Below, piece after piece: positions 1 to 7,476 of a stretch of DNA of 64,000 bases; the first letter of the stretch is position 1, and each line of letters opens with the position of its first letter. A program made the position numbers and the translations under genes. Source of the stretch: Rhodoplanes sp. Z2-YC6860 (lineage in GTDB: Bacteria; Pseudomonadota; Alphaproteobacteria; Rhizobiales; Xanthobacteraceae); NCBI RefSeq assembly GCF_001579845.1, contig NZ_CP007440.1:3060029-3124028 (forward strand), written 5' to 3'. The notes under the pieces were generated by a model. That model did no database searches and had not been told where the DNA came from. It saw only the letters and a program-made list of their open reading frames with translations.

Positions 1-420
1 GTCCGAGCCATACGCGTTGAGCGCTTCGGCGGCACCCATAGTCAGCACCGGGCCGATGCCAAAGGCCATCGAGGCTGAATTCCACATCTCGATGCAGGCG
101 GCGTTCAGCGCGTTCGGCAGGCCTTGTCCGTTCCACTGTTCCGGCAGCGACACCGCGTTCCAGCCGGCCTTGAACCAGCTTTGATAGGCCTCTTTCCAGC
201 CCGGCGGCATGGTGACCTTGCCGTCCTTGAACGGCGTGCCGAACTTGTCGCCCACGGTGTTGAGCGGCGCGATGATTTCGGTCGCGAACTTTCCCGCCTC
301 GTCCAGCACCGCGTCGACGTCGTCCGCACCGAGCGTGCTGCCTTGCGCGAGGGCGGGCGCGAGCCCCGCGCCGTGTTTGAGCGTGAAGGCGATGTCGGCG
401 ACCGGGGCGCGGTATGTCAT
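1..420 (-). CDS. Acyl-CoA dehydrogenase, N-terminal part (cut by window edge)
   Basis: The first 140 residues are visible, starting at an ATG at position 420 (MTYRAPVADI). They contain the helical N-terminal stretch typical of the larger acyl-CoA dehydrogenases: a GADDVDAVLDEAGKF helix, then a segment with LPEQWNGQGLP and a further helix with EMWNSASMAFGIGP. The FAD- and substrate-binding domains and the catalytic base lie beyond the left edge. Family knowledge says such enzymes do the first alpha,beta-dehydrogenation of acyl-CoA esters, passing electrons to ETF. It is followed on the same strand, upstream, by a separate Bug-protein gene, so it may be the downstream member of that transcription unit. 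The substrate cannot be inferred. Confidence 0.8.
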   Translation of the reverse strand, partial: MTYRAPVADIAFTLKHGAGLAPALAQGSTLGADDVDAVLDEAGKFATEIIAPLNTVGDKFGTPFKDGKVTMPPGWKEAYQSWFKAGWNAVSLPEQWNGQGLPNALNAACIEMWNSASMAFGIGPVLTMGAAEALNAYGSD

Positions 421-588
421 AGCGTGATCCTAGTCTTGGAGGCTGCGTCGTCAATCATGGTGGGCAGCGCTATGGTTGCCGTCCTGGATCTCAAGACGAG
501 GCCATCGCCGGCCGAATTCGGCGCCTGTATGCCTGCGGACATGAAATGGCAGCGCGTCGTGAAGGATGGCTGCATCAAATCGGAATAG

Positions 589-1560
589 TCATTTCGACGG
601 CGGCAGCGTCGCCAGCAACGCCTTCCACTTGTCGGATTCGGTGTGGAGGAGTTCGCCGAACTTGGTTTCGTTCTCGTAGGCCGGCTCGACCGAGAGCAGC
701 GCCACCTTGGCTTGCACGTCGGGTCGTGCCCAGGCGGCGCCGACCGCCCGCGAAATCTCCTTGATCTTGTCGGGCGGCGTGGCGGCCGGCGCGAGGAGGC
801 CGATGAAGCTCGCCGAACCGCCGAAGCCCGGCACGCCGGCTTCCGTGATGCTCGGAATGTCTGGCGCCATCTTGGAACGGGTTGCGCTCGTGACGCCGAG
901 GCCCACGAGATTGCCGGCCTTGATGTGCTCATGAGCGGACGTGAGATCAACCGACGCCATCGGGATCTGGCCGCCGAGCACGTCAGTCACCGCGGGCGCG
1001 CTGCCTCGATAAGGCACGTGGACGAAATTCCCGCCGGTCGCCTTCTTCAGGAGTTCGACCGCGAGATGCTGGCTCGAATTCACGCCGGTGGTGCCGTAGC
1101 TGACGCCCTCGGGGGCGGTTTTGGCGCGTTCGATCACGGCCTTCAGCGTCTTCAGTTCGCCTTTTGAACTCGACACCAACACAATCGGGATCTCGATCAG
1201 CTTGGCGACTGGTGCAAGCTCCTTCAGCGTATCGAATGCGTTCGAGGTGGGCAGATGCGGATTGATTACCAGGGCGCCGACGGCCGCGATGGCGAGCGTG
1301 TCGCCGTCCGGCGCCGCCTTCGACGCCGTGATCAGCCCTATGGTGCCGCCGGCGCCAGGCTGGTTGATCACCACCACCTGGCGGTTGAGGCTTGCGCCCA
1401 GTTCAGTCGCTACGATGCGGGCAATGCCGTCGGCCGAGCCGCCGGGTGCAAACGGCACGTAGATCTGCATGACCTTCGAGGACGCCGGTTGGGCCGCGGC
1501 GGAGCCTGTTCCCAGTGGCAGCGCCAGTGCTGCGAGCAACGCCAAAGGCCTCAGACGCAT
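589..1560 (-). CDS. Bug-family tripartite tricarboxylate transporter substrate-binding protein
   Basis: A 323-residue periplasmic solute receptor. A signal peptide (MRLRPLALLAALALPLG, ending near AAAQP) is followed by the Bug signature: VPFAPGGSADGIAR, then NQPGAGGTIG, then APDGDTL, and HVPYRGSAPAVTDVLGG near residue 185. Bug proteins bind carboxylates or amides with two bridging waters and normally deliver them to TctA/TctB membrane subunits. No TctA or TctB gene lies in this window, so this is an orphan receptor, one of five here. The acyl-CoA dehydrogenase gene starts 168 bp downstream on the same strand, which may hint at a carboxylic-acid ligand. Confidence 0.93.
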   Translation of the reverse strand: MRLRPLALLAALALPLGTGSAAAQPASSKVMQIYVPFAPGGSADGIARIVATELGASLNRQVVVINQPGAGGTIGLITASKAAPDGDTLAIAAVGALVINPHLPTSNAFDTLKELAPVAKLIEIPIVLVSSSKGELKTLKAVIERAKTAPEGVSYGTTGVNSSQHLAVELLKKATGGNFVHVPYRGSAPAVTDVLGGQIPMASVDLTSAHEHIKAGNLVGLGVTSATRSKMAPDIPSITEAGVPGFGGSASFIGLLAPAATPPDKIKEISRAVGAAWARPDVQAKVALLSVEPAYENETKFGELLHTESDKWKALLATLPPSK

Positions 1561-1716
1561 CCGTCACCCCCGCGATTTTTCCGATAGGAGCGTAGCCGCG
1601 GGGCAGATTTCTATAAAGAGCATCCACCGCCTCCCACAGCTTGCATTGATTGGAAGCAGGTGCGCCGCTATACGGTGCGGGCAAAGATATCGGCCAATGA
1701 CGCAACGCCGCGGCAT

Positions 1717-1791
1717 TGGGGCGTAGCCAAGTGGTAAGGCAGCGGATTTTGATTCCGCCATCCCCTGGTTCGAATCCAGGCGCCCCAGCCA
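1717..1791 (+). tRNA. tRNA-Gln (anticodon TTG)
   Basis: A full cloverleaf can be drawn. Acceptor arms are TGGGGCG (1717-1723) and CGCCCCA (1781-1787). The D-arm has GCC/GGC around AAGTGGTAA. The anticodon stem GCGGA/TCCGC encloses loop TTTTGAT with anticodon TTG at 1749-1751. The T-arm is CCTGG-TTCGAAT-CCAGG, and G plus an encoded CCA follow. The 3' half from 1743 onward is the left attachment site of the adjacent element, and integration has kept the tRNA gene intact. Confidence 0.97.
1743..1791 (+). repeat. attL: 49-bp direct repeat, 3' half of tRNA-Gln
   Basis: This stretch runs from the anticodon stem to the CCA end of the tRNA. It is identical over 49 bp to 11590-11638. The identity stops at once on both sides (g versus a before it, a versus t after it), which marks the crossover segment of site-specific integration. 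Confidence 0.93.
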
Positions 1792-1887
1792 ATTTCCCGC
1801 GATTTTTCAGCCATTTTCAGCATCGATAGATCGGAACATTGGGAACGGAGAGCGAATATTCGCCGCCACAAAAACCGGCACAGTCGA

Positions 1888-3051
1888 TCATGCCGTTCTA
1901 TTTGTGTTCGTTCGAGAATTCGCCTTTTGGTCTTTTGCGGCGGCGGGCCGCTCCGACTCATGACCGGCACGATTGTCGGCACGCGCGAGACGCTGTTCGA
2001 CTTCGAGGAAGGCGTAAGCCTTTTCCGTCTGCTTGATGCTCTGATGGCCGAGCTGCGCCTGCACCATCTCCATCGACCATCCGTGATCCTGGAGGAGTCG
2101 GCAACCGTGCGTGCGGCGCAGATCGTGCCAGCGCACATCTTTGATGCCGGCGCGCGTGGCGGCCGCCTTGAAGCCTCGATCCAGGTGACGGAAGCGGGCG
2201 CCGTCGCGATGCCAGAACACGAGCTTGGAGCGGAAGTGGCGCGGCAGGGCGCTCAGGGCCTCGACTGCGGAATCGAGCAGCACCACATCACGCGATCTCT
2301 TGCCCTTGGCGCGCTCGCCCGGAATCCGGATCAGGCGTCCAGGCAGGTCGACATAGTCCCAGGTCAGGTCGAACTGCTCGCGAAGGCGAAGGCCCGATCC
2401 GATGGCCACGACAATGGCGGCCTCGAGCATGGCGTCGTTGCGCGGGCCTTTGTGCTTCTTCTTTGCGCGACGCCGGATCGTCTCATCCGTCTCGGTGCGC
2501 CTGGGCGAGGCTGCGGCGACCAGCTTGGTTTCTTCGGGCTTCTTGAGATAGCGGGTGCGCGCCTCGTTCTCGCGAAGTCCGCGCTTCTTGGCGCGCTTCA
2601 GGAACGCCGAGACCGGGTTGCTGTCGACGATCTCGCGCTCGATTGCGAAACCATACATCGAAGACAGGCACGCCAGATCCCTGCGGATCGTCGGCGCGGC
2701 GGCGCCATCGGCGCGGCGCGACGTCTCGAAAGCGATGAGTTCTGCCGAGCCGATGGAGTCGAGCATCAGGTGCCCCAGCTCGCGGTCGAGGTGGATGAGC
2801 GAAACGCCATAGCGCCGGGCCGACTGATGCCGGATGTTCGGAAGGTGCTCGTTCGTGAAGCGGTCGGCGATCTCATTGAGTGTGACCCTTGGTTTCTCGC
2901 CCCATGCAGCGGCATCTAGCCGGTCGATCCATTGCGTAAGACGTTTGCGAGCGACGCTTTGAGATCGCGTTTCGAGTGGTTCCCGGTATTCCTTGTTGCC
3001 TCTTTGAATGCGGCCCCACCACGTCTTGCCGCGGCGATAGATACTGGCCAT
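1888..3051 (-). CDS. Tyrosine recombinase (integrase) of the tRNA-Gln element
   Basis: A 387-residue phage-type integrase that should catalyse recombination between the 49-bp att repeats. The N-terminus (MASIYRRGKTWWGRI) is the usual arm-binding start, followed by a SAM-like core-binding domain (about 55-150) and a catalytic domain (about 165-350). The full catalytic set is visible: Arg222 in SGLRLRE, His309 and Arg312 in WHDLRRT, His336 in LGHQS and Tyr346 in KAYAFL. A basic insert lies at about 185-205. Its 3' end lies 96 bp from the tRNA, and its start overlaps the excisionase-like gene by 136 bp. The gene appears intact. Confidence 0.96.
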   Translation of the reverse strand: MASIYRRGKTWWGRIQRGNKEYREPLETRSQSVARKRLTQWIDRLDAAAWGEKPRVTLNEIADRFTNEHLPNIRHQSARRYGVSLIHLDRELGHLMLDSIGSAELIAFETSRRADGAAAPTIRRDLACLSSMYGFAIEREIVDSNPVSAFLKRAKKRGLRENEARTRYLKKPEETKLVAAASPRRTETDETIRRRAKKKHKGPRNDAMLEAAIVVAIGSGLRLREQFDLTWDYVDLPGRLIRIPGERAKGKRSRDVVLLDSAVEALSALPRHFRSKLVFWHRDGARFRHLDRGFKAAATRAGIKDVRWHDLRRTHGCRLLQDHGWSMEMVQAQLGHQSIKQTEKAYAFLEVEQRLARADNRAGHESERPAAAKDQKANSRTNTNRTA

Positions 3052-3242
3052 CGGGCTTTCTCCCCCTGCTCACGCGAGGCCCACCACAAACGAAACTCAC
3101 GCAGGTCAAACACCCAGCAGCCGCCCGGGCCTGAAGGCTGGCGTGCGCCGGGTATCTTGCCTGCCGCTGCCATCTTGATCCAGTGGCGGCTGGTGAAGCC
3201 GAACTCGTCGGCGATCTCGGAGGCTTTGACGGGAGGGCTCAT
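2916..3242 (-). CDS. Helix-turn-helix, excisionase-like protein
   Basis: A 108-residue protein whose first 55 residues look like a winged HTH_17/AlpA-type DNA-binding domain: ASEIADEFGFTSRHWIKMA, then IPGARQP and a WVFDLREFRLWW strand-helix. This arrangement is typical of recombination directionality factors and prophage regulators. It starts with an ATGA overlap on the upstream winged-helix gene and overlaps the integrase start. Position next to the integrase supports an excisionase role, but this is inference. The C-terminal half, which overlaps the integrase reading frame, is basic and featureless. Confidence 0.75.
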   Translation of the reverse strand: MSPPVKASEIADEFGFTSRHWIKMAAAGKIPGARQPSGPGGCWVFDLREFRLWWASREQGEKARWPVSIAAARRGGAAFKEATRNTGNHSKRDLKASLANVLRNGSTG

Positions 3243-3526
3243 TGTCCATCCACCTCCTCGGTCATGCGATCAGCAAGCCGGACATCACCGCGCCACTGCG
3301 CCCGCGTCTCTTCGGCCGGCGGCTTCAGCCGGTAGCGATATTCAAACCTGCGGGATGAATGGACGACTTCGGCGCGGTCGAGCACGCCAGCGAAAAACAG
3401 GATGCCCAGCCGCTGGCTGGTCCGGGTCGGATGCCAGTCGAGTGTTTGGCCGAGCTCCTTGGCGGTAGCCCCGTTGGGGTGAAGGGCCAGACCATCCAAG
3501 ATCGCTTGCTTCGTGGCGTCGAGCAT
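3239..3526 (-). CDS. Small winged-helix DNA-binding protein of the element
   Basis: A 95-residue protein starting at MLDATKQAILDGLALHPNG. The ATG at 3526 is chosen because it overlaps the upstream stop (TGATG) and is preceded by GGGAGG. Residues about 5-70 fit a winged helix-turn-helix: ATKQAILDGL, then ATAKELGQTLDWHPTRTSQRLG as the recognition region and a RFEYRYRLK wing. It could regulate the element. No family assignment beyond the fold is possible. Confidence 0.7.
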   Translation of the reverse strand: MLDATKQAILDGLALHPNGATAKELGQTLDWHPTRTSQRLGILFFAGVLDRAEVVHSSRRFEYRYRLKPPAEETRAQWRGDVRLADRMTEEVDGQ

Positions 3527-3909
3527 CAGCGAGCCCTCCCGACACGCTTGATGCCGCCACTGACACGCCAAGCGGTGATGGAGCGGTCGTTGCGGATGCC
3601 GCGGGCGCCATCGGCGACGCGGTTGTTCTTCGCGATCACCGGCAGATCGATGGTGTCGGTCTTTTCGCGCCAGCAGTTGCGGGCGAGGACGGCGCAGTTC
3701 TCAAGGCTGTTATCGCCGCCAAGGGCGTCCTGAAATACGTGCTCATAGTTGATGTGGCCGACACGGAGGATGACGCCGCAGCCTTGCGGCCGGCCGAGCT
3801 CTGGAATCCGATGACATTCGCAAATGCCGTTCGAGCGAGCGAAGGCTTCGCGCTTCGTCTCTTTGGTGAACTCGGATCGGCGGGAGCGGATCATCTGATT
3901 TTCCGCCAT
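3526..3909 (-). CDS. HNH endonuclease-like protein
   Basis: A 127-residue protein of the kind common in rhizobial prophages. The N-terminus is basic (IRSRRSEFTKETKREAF). A cysteine pair (Cys30, Cys32) precedes the core, in which NYEHVFQDALGGDNSLENC gives the His57 and Asn residues of a beta-beta-alpha-metal fold. The usual terminal CH..KT knuckle reads CWREKT here, so the last His is replaced by Trp, which could weaken or change metal binding. In phages such proteins nick DNA near packaging sites or act with modification enzymes. Upstream of a winged-helix gene with a TGATG overlap. Confidence 0.82.
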   Translation of the reverse strand: MAENQMIRSRRSEFTKETKREAFARSNGICECHRIPELGRPQGCGVILRVGHINYEHVFQDALGGDNSLENCAVLARNCWREKTDTIDLPVIAKNNRVADGARGIRNDRSITAWRVSGGIKRVGRAR

Positions 3910-4079
3910 TGGCCGTTGGCGTCTTGCTCAACGCCGTGGAGCGCGCGCATGTGGTCTCGTGCATACTTCTCCGCGTCGCGCCACGCTTTGCGCTTGTGCC
4001 AGTTGTCGAGCCATTGGAAGCCGCAAAGGAATGCGAGTAGGCATCCAATGAAAATCGCGAGAACGGCTAGTTCTTTCAT
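3891..4079 (-). CDS. Small single-pass membrane protein
   Basis: A 62-residue protein (start MKELAVLAIFIGCLLAFLCG) with one hydrophobic segment at residues about 3-20 followed by a charged, probably cytoplasmic tail rich in Lys, Arg and Asp. The ATG at 4079 forms an ATGA overlap with the preceding gene, and its 3' end overlaps the HNH gene by 19 bp. The family is not recognised. In a phage context such proteins can be holin-like or superinfection-related, but nothing here proves that. Confidence 0.6.
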   Translation of the reverse strand: MKELAVLAIFIGCLLAFLCGFQWLDNWHKRKAWRDAEKYARDHMRALHGVEQDANGQWRKIR

Positions 4080-4354
4080 CGATCCAACCCGCTTCGTTGA
4101 CCGCAATAAACGCAATGCCTGTCATTCGGGCCGCCGAAGACATGATCTCCAACCGGATTGCGTTGATCAGGGCAGGGATCGGGGATGTCACAGAACAGCG
4201 GTGCGTCGTCGTTGCGTGGGTCGTAGTTGAGAATGCAGTCGTCGATGTCGGTTTCGACCGGGGCGGGTTCGATGATCTCGAATGCCCATACCGGCATTCC
4301 TGCCAGATGAGATTGAATGGCTTGGGTGAGAGCGAGGGATTGGTTACGGGACAT
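4076..4354 (-). CDS. Small acidic hypothetical protein with a CxxC pair
   Basis: A 92-residue protein starting MSRNQSLALTQAIQSH. The N-terminal 30 residues are helical and mildly hydrophobic (HLAGMPVWAFEII). The middle is acidic (VETDIDDCILNYDPRNDD). The end has several cysteines finishing with HCVYCGQ, suggestive of a zinc knuckle. It shares an ATGA junction with the following membrane-protein gene. The start is the first Met after the upstream stop; no strong ribosome-binding site is seen. Family unknown. Confidence 0.6.
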   Translation of the reverse strand: MSRNQSLALTQAIQSHLAGMPVWAFEIIEPAPVETDIDDCILNYDPRNDDAPLFCDIPDPCPDQRNPVGDHVFGGPNDRHCVYCGQRSGLDR

Positions 4355-4413
4355 TTTGGAGAACCACGTTGCTCTTGCTGCGGAGTCGAGCTGATGAAGT
4401 CTTTCCTCAACGG

Positions 4414-4968
4414 CTAGGCGGCCTTTCGCTCCTTCATGTCGGCCTTGATGATGGCGATCTGCTCGGGCGCGACGGGAGCGGTCAGTTCGCGGGCCGGAAG
4501 GAGTGCTGCGGCCTCGGGCCACACTTCGGCAACGTCCTCTACGTATGAGACAGAGCGCACGAGCGAGCTGAACGCGTCGAGGCGCTTCTGGCGCTCCTTC
4601 TTGAAAGCGTCGCTTGCCGCCGACCACGCGACCACGGCAGCAAATGCGCGGGCGTCGGCCAGATAAATCTGCCGATACTCCGTGTTGTACGGCGTGAGCG
4701 GCCGGTCGTCCTTTTCGAACGTGAACTGATCGACCGTTCCGTCCGGCGATTGCAGCTTGAACTCGGTGTAGCCGGATACGGAGCGGTAGCGTTCCAGCAC
4801 GCGCATGTCGCGCGGCGGGTACTTCTTCTCGATGATGGGCTTCACGAGCGCGACTGCCTTCAGGTATGCGCTCGCGAGCGCGGCTTTCTCTGCCGCCGGC
4901 TGCACGACCGTATTGGCGTGCTGCAGCAGCTTGTCGCGCATCCAGGCTCGCAGTGGTCGCTTCGTCAT
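4414..4968 (-). CDS. Phage-type hypothetical protein (184 aa)
   Basis: A 184-residue protein beginning MTKRPLRAWMRDKLLQHAN. The ATG at 4968 has a strong upstream GGGAGGAGC at good spacing. The sequence is helical at first, has a KPIIEKKYPPRDMRVLERY stretch (about 42-60), then a segment describing an RQIYLADARAFAAVVAWSAA helix and a long charged helix near the end. It vaguely recalls phage proteins of the Nmad5 type, but I cannot confirm this. The reading frame stays open upstream to an ATG at 5283 (289 residues in total), so either an N-terminal extension exists or a separate upstream gene has fused in frame. Confidence 0.65.
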   Translation of the reverse strand: MTKRPLRAWMRDKLLQHANTVVQPAAEKAALASAYLKAVALVKPIIEKKYPPRDMRVLERYRSVSGYTEFKLQSPDGTVDQFTFEKDDRPLTPYNTEYRQIYLADARAFAAVVAWSAASDAFKKERQKRLDAFSSLVRSVSYVEDVAEVWPEAAALLPARELTAPVAPEQIAIIKADMKERKAA

Positions 4969-5383
4969 GTTCAGCTCCTCCCTGTTGTGTTGACCGACGC
5001 CACCACCAGCCCGAGCGATTGAAATTCCCACCGCGACAAGGTCCGGGAAATCCTTGCCTTCGTGCCAATTGAGCGTGGCCTTGGTGACCGACTGCTTGAT
5101 CGTGGCCGCTAGGGTATTGTCAAACAACAGATCGGATAGTTGTCCGATTTGCTGGGCGGTAAACTGCCAAGTTGAAACCTCGGTCTGTTTGACTACCCAC
5201 CATCCGCCGGGCAGATCAATCGCAATTAGACGCGTGTCGTTGATCGAGTGGCTATCGTCGCCGCCGATTGCAAGGTGAATCACACTCTTTCCGGAAACCG
5301 AGAATTCAAAACAACAGACCTCGTAGGGAGGGTGAGGCGCAGGCCCCGACCGGAAGCATGCGCTCCGAGGTCAACAATTACCA

Positions 5384-5722
5384 ATGCGCCTTGGTCGAGG
5401 CGTTCGGGAGCCGCAGCGCCAAGACGACCTGCACGGCGGTCGCCCCGACTACCACATCTATGCCGGCGAGCAGATGGTGGGCCGCATCTACAAGACGATG
5501 ATGGCCGGCAACACCGAAGCCTGGTTCTGGGGCGTCAATGGCCTGACTGCCGATCTCTCGATCGGGCCAATGTACGGGCACACCGAAACCCTGGAAGAGG
5601 CTCGGGCAAAACTGCGAGAGACGTTCGACCGCTGGCTCGCGTGGGCGCGGTCGGTTTCAAAAGACGATTTGAAATATCGCGATATCACAACGGAGCTTTG
5701 GCGGATGGGAGAGAGGCCTTAG
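5384..5722 (+). CDS. Small conserved hypothetical protein, opposite strand to the element
   Basis: A 112-residue protein and the only plus-strand gene inside the element. Residues from about 22 onward look natural: GRPDYHIYAGEQMVGRIYK, then EAWFWGVNG and a LEEARAKLRETFDRWLAWA helix. This pattern occurs in short hypothetical proteins of Bradyrhizobium-type genomes. The first 20 residues are Arg/Gln-rich and less protein-like, so the true start is uncertain and the original N-terminus may be frameshifted. No function is known. It may be a late acquisition or a cargo gene. Confidence 0.6.
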   Translation: MRLGRGVREPQRQDDLHGGRPDYHIYAGEQMVGRIYKTMMAGNTEAWFWGVNGLTADLSIGPMYGHTETLEEARAKLRETFDRWLAWARSVSKDDLKYRDITTELWRMGERP

Positions 5723-5875
5723 CTTTCGTTACGTTGGTTCGCCGATCTCTTGAGTGCGAGCAACCGCCCCTTTGATGGCCTAGCTGGGCATGTGTTTCGG
5801 CAGGGCGGTGCTCTTCTGCGAGGTTGATGTTGAGTGCCCACAACCGATCCCTCGCAAATCATCTATGTGCGCCGG

Positions 5876-6172
5876 TCAGAACGGAAGTTCGTCATCGATT
5901 GATGTCGGCTTCCGCCAGCGTCGCCAGAACGCGAGCTTGCCTACGTAGTATTCGATCTTCGCACGGCGCTCCATGCGTTGGCAGTGCTTGTCGTATTCGA
6001 CAGTGAGAAACCTATGGTGCGCCACTTCCGCATCGCTCGGCCACCAGCGGTAATCGCAACGGGCGCAATGCCACACACCTTCGCTGGTTTCCTCGTAGTC
6101 CTCATGGAAGCATTCTTCCGCCTCTGGCTCGTACTCGCGCGGGTCGGTGCATTTCCATTGGTCGTAGGTCAT
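5876..6172 (-). CDS. Small zinc-ribbon-like hypothetical protein
   Basis: A 98-residue protein starting MTYDQWKCTDPREYEP. The ATG at 6172 forms an ATGA overlap with the upstream gene and follows GGGGAAGG. Residues about 20-45 hold CFHEDYEETSEGVWHC and ARCDYRWWP, a possible zinc ribbon with two Cys/His knuckles. The rest is a charged helix ending DDELPF, a motif resembling the beta-clamp or SSB-tail style acidic tips, though that likeness may be chance. Function unknown. Confidence 0.65.
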   Translation of the reverse strand: MTYDQWKCTDPREYEPEAEECFHEDYEETSEGVWHCARCDYRWWPSDAEVAHHRFLTVEYDKHCQRMERRAKIEYYVGKLAFWRRWRKPTSIDDELPF

Positions 6173-6420
6173 TTGCCTTCCCCGTTTTGTGGCGCAGATT
6201 GCCCATGTGCGGCCCGGCACTTCGGGCATTGCTCAAAATCCAACTCGCCGTGCTCGCACCGCGCTGTCATGCCGCGTACCCACGACTGGCGTTGAGCCTC
6301 GATCTCGGCCGGCGTCATCTGGTGGACCTGCGCAGCATCAAGCATCTCCTGCAGGGTTGGCTTGCGCCCCAGGGCCTTGGTGAGATTGGCGATGCGATCA
6401 GCCCAGGTTATGTCTGCCAC
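6169..6420 (-). CDS. Small hypothetical protein with Cys/His knuckle
   Basis: An 83-residue protein: a helical N-terminus (WADRIANLTKALGRKPTLQE), a middle segment MTPAEIEAQRQSW, and CEHGELDFEQCPKC, which has the spacing of a single zinc knuckle. It overlaps the next gene by ATGA. It is one of a set of short Cys-rich proteins encoded in series by this element. No family is recognised. Confidence 0.65.
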   Translation of the reverse strand: MADITWADRIANLTKALGRKPTLQEMLDAAQVHQMTPAEIEAQRQSWVRGMTARCEHGELDFEQCPKCRAAHGQSAPQNGEGK

Positions 6421-6435
6421 TTGTTGCGTCCTCGC

Positions 6436-6678
6436 TTATGACCGCACGGGAGCCATGCCGGGCACCGTGCCGCCGTTCATCATGGCGTGATAGGCGCGGC
6501 AGGCGTCTCTCAGGGTTTGGAATCGCTCACGGTCCAGATCGTCAAGGTCGCCCTCCCAGGGCAACGCGATCTCGATACCATGTTCCTGGAAGATCATTGC
6601 GGCATCCAATAGAGCGTGCTTTTCGCGGGTCGAAAACTCTGCCATCCCACTCTCCGTTTTCGGGCGGTCTGTGGTCAT
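6436..6678 (-). CDS. Small hypothetical phage-type protein
   Basis: An 80-residue acidic, helical protein (STREKHALLDAAMIFQEHG, then WEGDLDDLDRERFQTLRDA). It starts at the ATG at 6678, which coincides with the stop of the upstream gene, so the two are translationally coupled. No motif gives a function. Confidence 0.65.
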   Translation of the reverse strand: MTTDRPKTESGMAEFSTREKHALLDAAMIFQEHGIEIALPWEGDLDDLDRERFQTLRDACRAYHAMMNGGTVPGMAPVRS

Positions 6679-6881
6679 CAGTAGTCGCCGTCTTGAAGGA
6701 CGAACGCCTTGGGCGCGTCCGCATTAATGCGGCGCAGAGTGAAAGGTTTGGTCTGGTCGAGACCGTGCGTCGCCAGTTCGGCGACAAGAAGATCGCGAGC
6801 CTGGTCCTCGGTCTCAGCCACGATCACGGACGCCACCCCGACCCAATGCCCATCGTGGTCGACGCAGGTATAGATATTCAT
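6678..6881 (-). CDS. Small conserved phage-type hypothetical protein
   Basis: A 67-residue alpha/beta protein: MNIYTCVDHDGHWVGVASV forms two strands, AETEDQARDLLVAELATHG a helix, then FTLRRIN another strand. This beta-beta-alpha-beta pattern is common among small prophage proteins of unknown function. It has an ATGA overlap with the 56-codon gene upstream. Confidence 0.7.
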   Translation of the reverse strand: MNIYTCVDHDGHWVGVASVIVAETEDQARDLLVAELATHGLDQTKPFTLRRINADAPKAFVLQDGDY

Positions 6882-7048
6882 GATTTCTCCTTGCTGGCGC
6901 TAGCACACTCACCGTCACGAAGCGCTGGCTTCGCAAATTGAAAGCCAAGGCATCCGCAGCCCTCGCACCGATCGGGCTCTATGAAATACTCTTGGCCACA
7001 TTGGCAGCAAAAAACATTCTGGCCGCGCGGTGCTGATAGGTAAGTCAT
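6878..7048 (-). CDS. 56-residue Cys-rich mini-protein
   Basis: A short open frame beginning MTYLSAPRGQNVFCCQCGQE and ending ASKEKS. Four cysteines in two knuckles (CCQCG and CEGCGC, about 13 residues apart) fit a rubredoxin-like zinc ribbon. Its stop overlaps the ATG of the next gene by ATGA, and it fills an otherwise empty gap between two coupled genes, which supports it as real. Function unknown. Confidence 0.65.
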   Translation of the reverse strand: MTYLSAPRGQNVFCCQCGQEYFIEPDRCEGCGCLGFQFAKPALRDGECASASKEKS

Positions 7049-7060
7049 CGTCACGGGCCT

Positions 7061-7435
7061 CTAGCGCTCGAACGTCTTGACCATTGGGTTGATCTTGCTG
7101 CGGACGTGCTCGATCGCCTTGGTTGGGTCAGCCGTGCGCCAGTCCGGCCACTGACGACCTTCGTTCCTGGTCTGCTTTCCGATGATCATATTGCAGGCGA
7201 TCTCAGCGACGGACTGAGGGTCGTTCCGCTCGCCGTTGCAGAAGGCGAGGCGGCGCGTCAGTCCATCCAGGGCGAGGATTACAACGTCAACCCACTCGGC
7301 GGCATCGCCGTGAGCGTCATGAACCTCGATCAACTCTTTCTTGATGTGATTGATTACGCCATCGGTCCGCTCGCCGGGACCAAAGGTGGCGTGGCTGAAG
7401 GCCATTTGCCGGATTAGGTGCTGTTTCAAATCCAT
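7061..7435 (-). CDS. MazG-like dATP/dGTP diphosphohydrolase (DUF550 type)
   Basis: A 124-residue protein with the DUF550 N-terminal pattern: LIRQMAFSHATFGPGERTDG, then VINHIKKELIEVHDA and the EWVDVVILALDGL helix, which carry the metal-binding Glu and Asp residues of all-alpha NTP pyrophosphatases. The second half (RNEGRQWPDWRTADPTKAI) is the usual C-terminal extension. Family members hydrolyse dATP and dGTP and adjust phage nucleotide pools; some serve phages that make 2-aminoadenine DNA. No PurZ-type synthetase is present, so a general role in nucleotide clean-up is more likely here. Confidence 0.8.
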   Translation of the reverse strand: MDLKQHLIRQMAFSHATFGPGERTDGVINHIKKELIEVHDAHGDAAEWVDVVILALDGLTRRLAFCNGERNDPQSVAEIACNMIIGKQTRNEGRQWPDWRTADPTKAIEHVRSKINPMVKTFER

Positions 7436-7476
7436 CGATGTCTCCTATGTTTTGTGAAGCAGATGTGATGTGTGCG

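Noticed and set aside
7061-7435. A 2-aminoadenine (Z-genome) biosynthesis system
   Set aside because: Only the DUF550-type hydrolase is present. No PurZ-like synthetase or matching DNA polymerase is encoded in the element.
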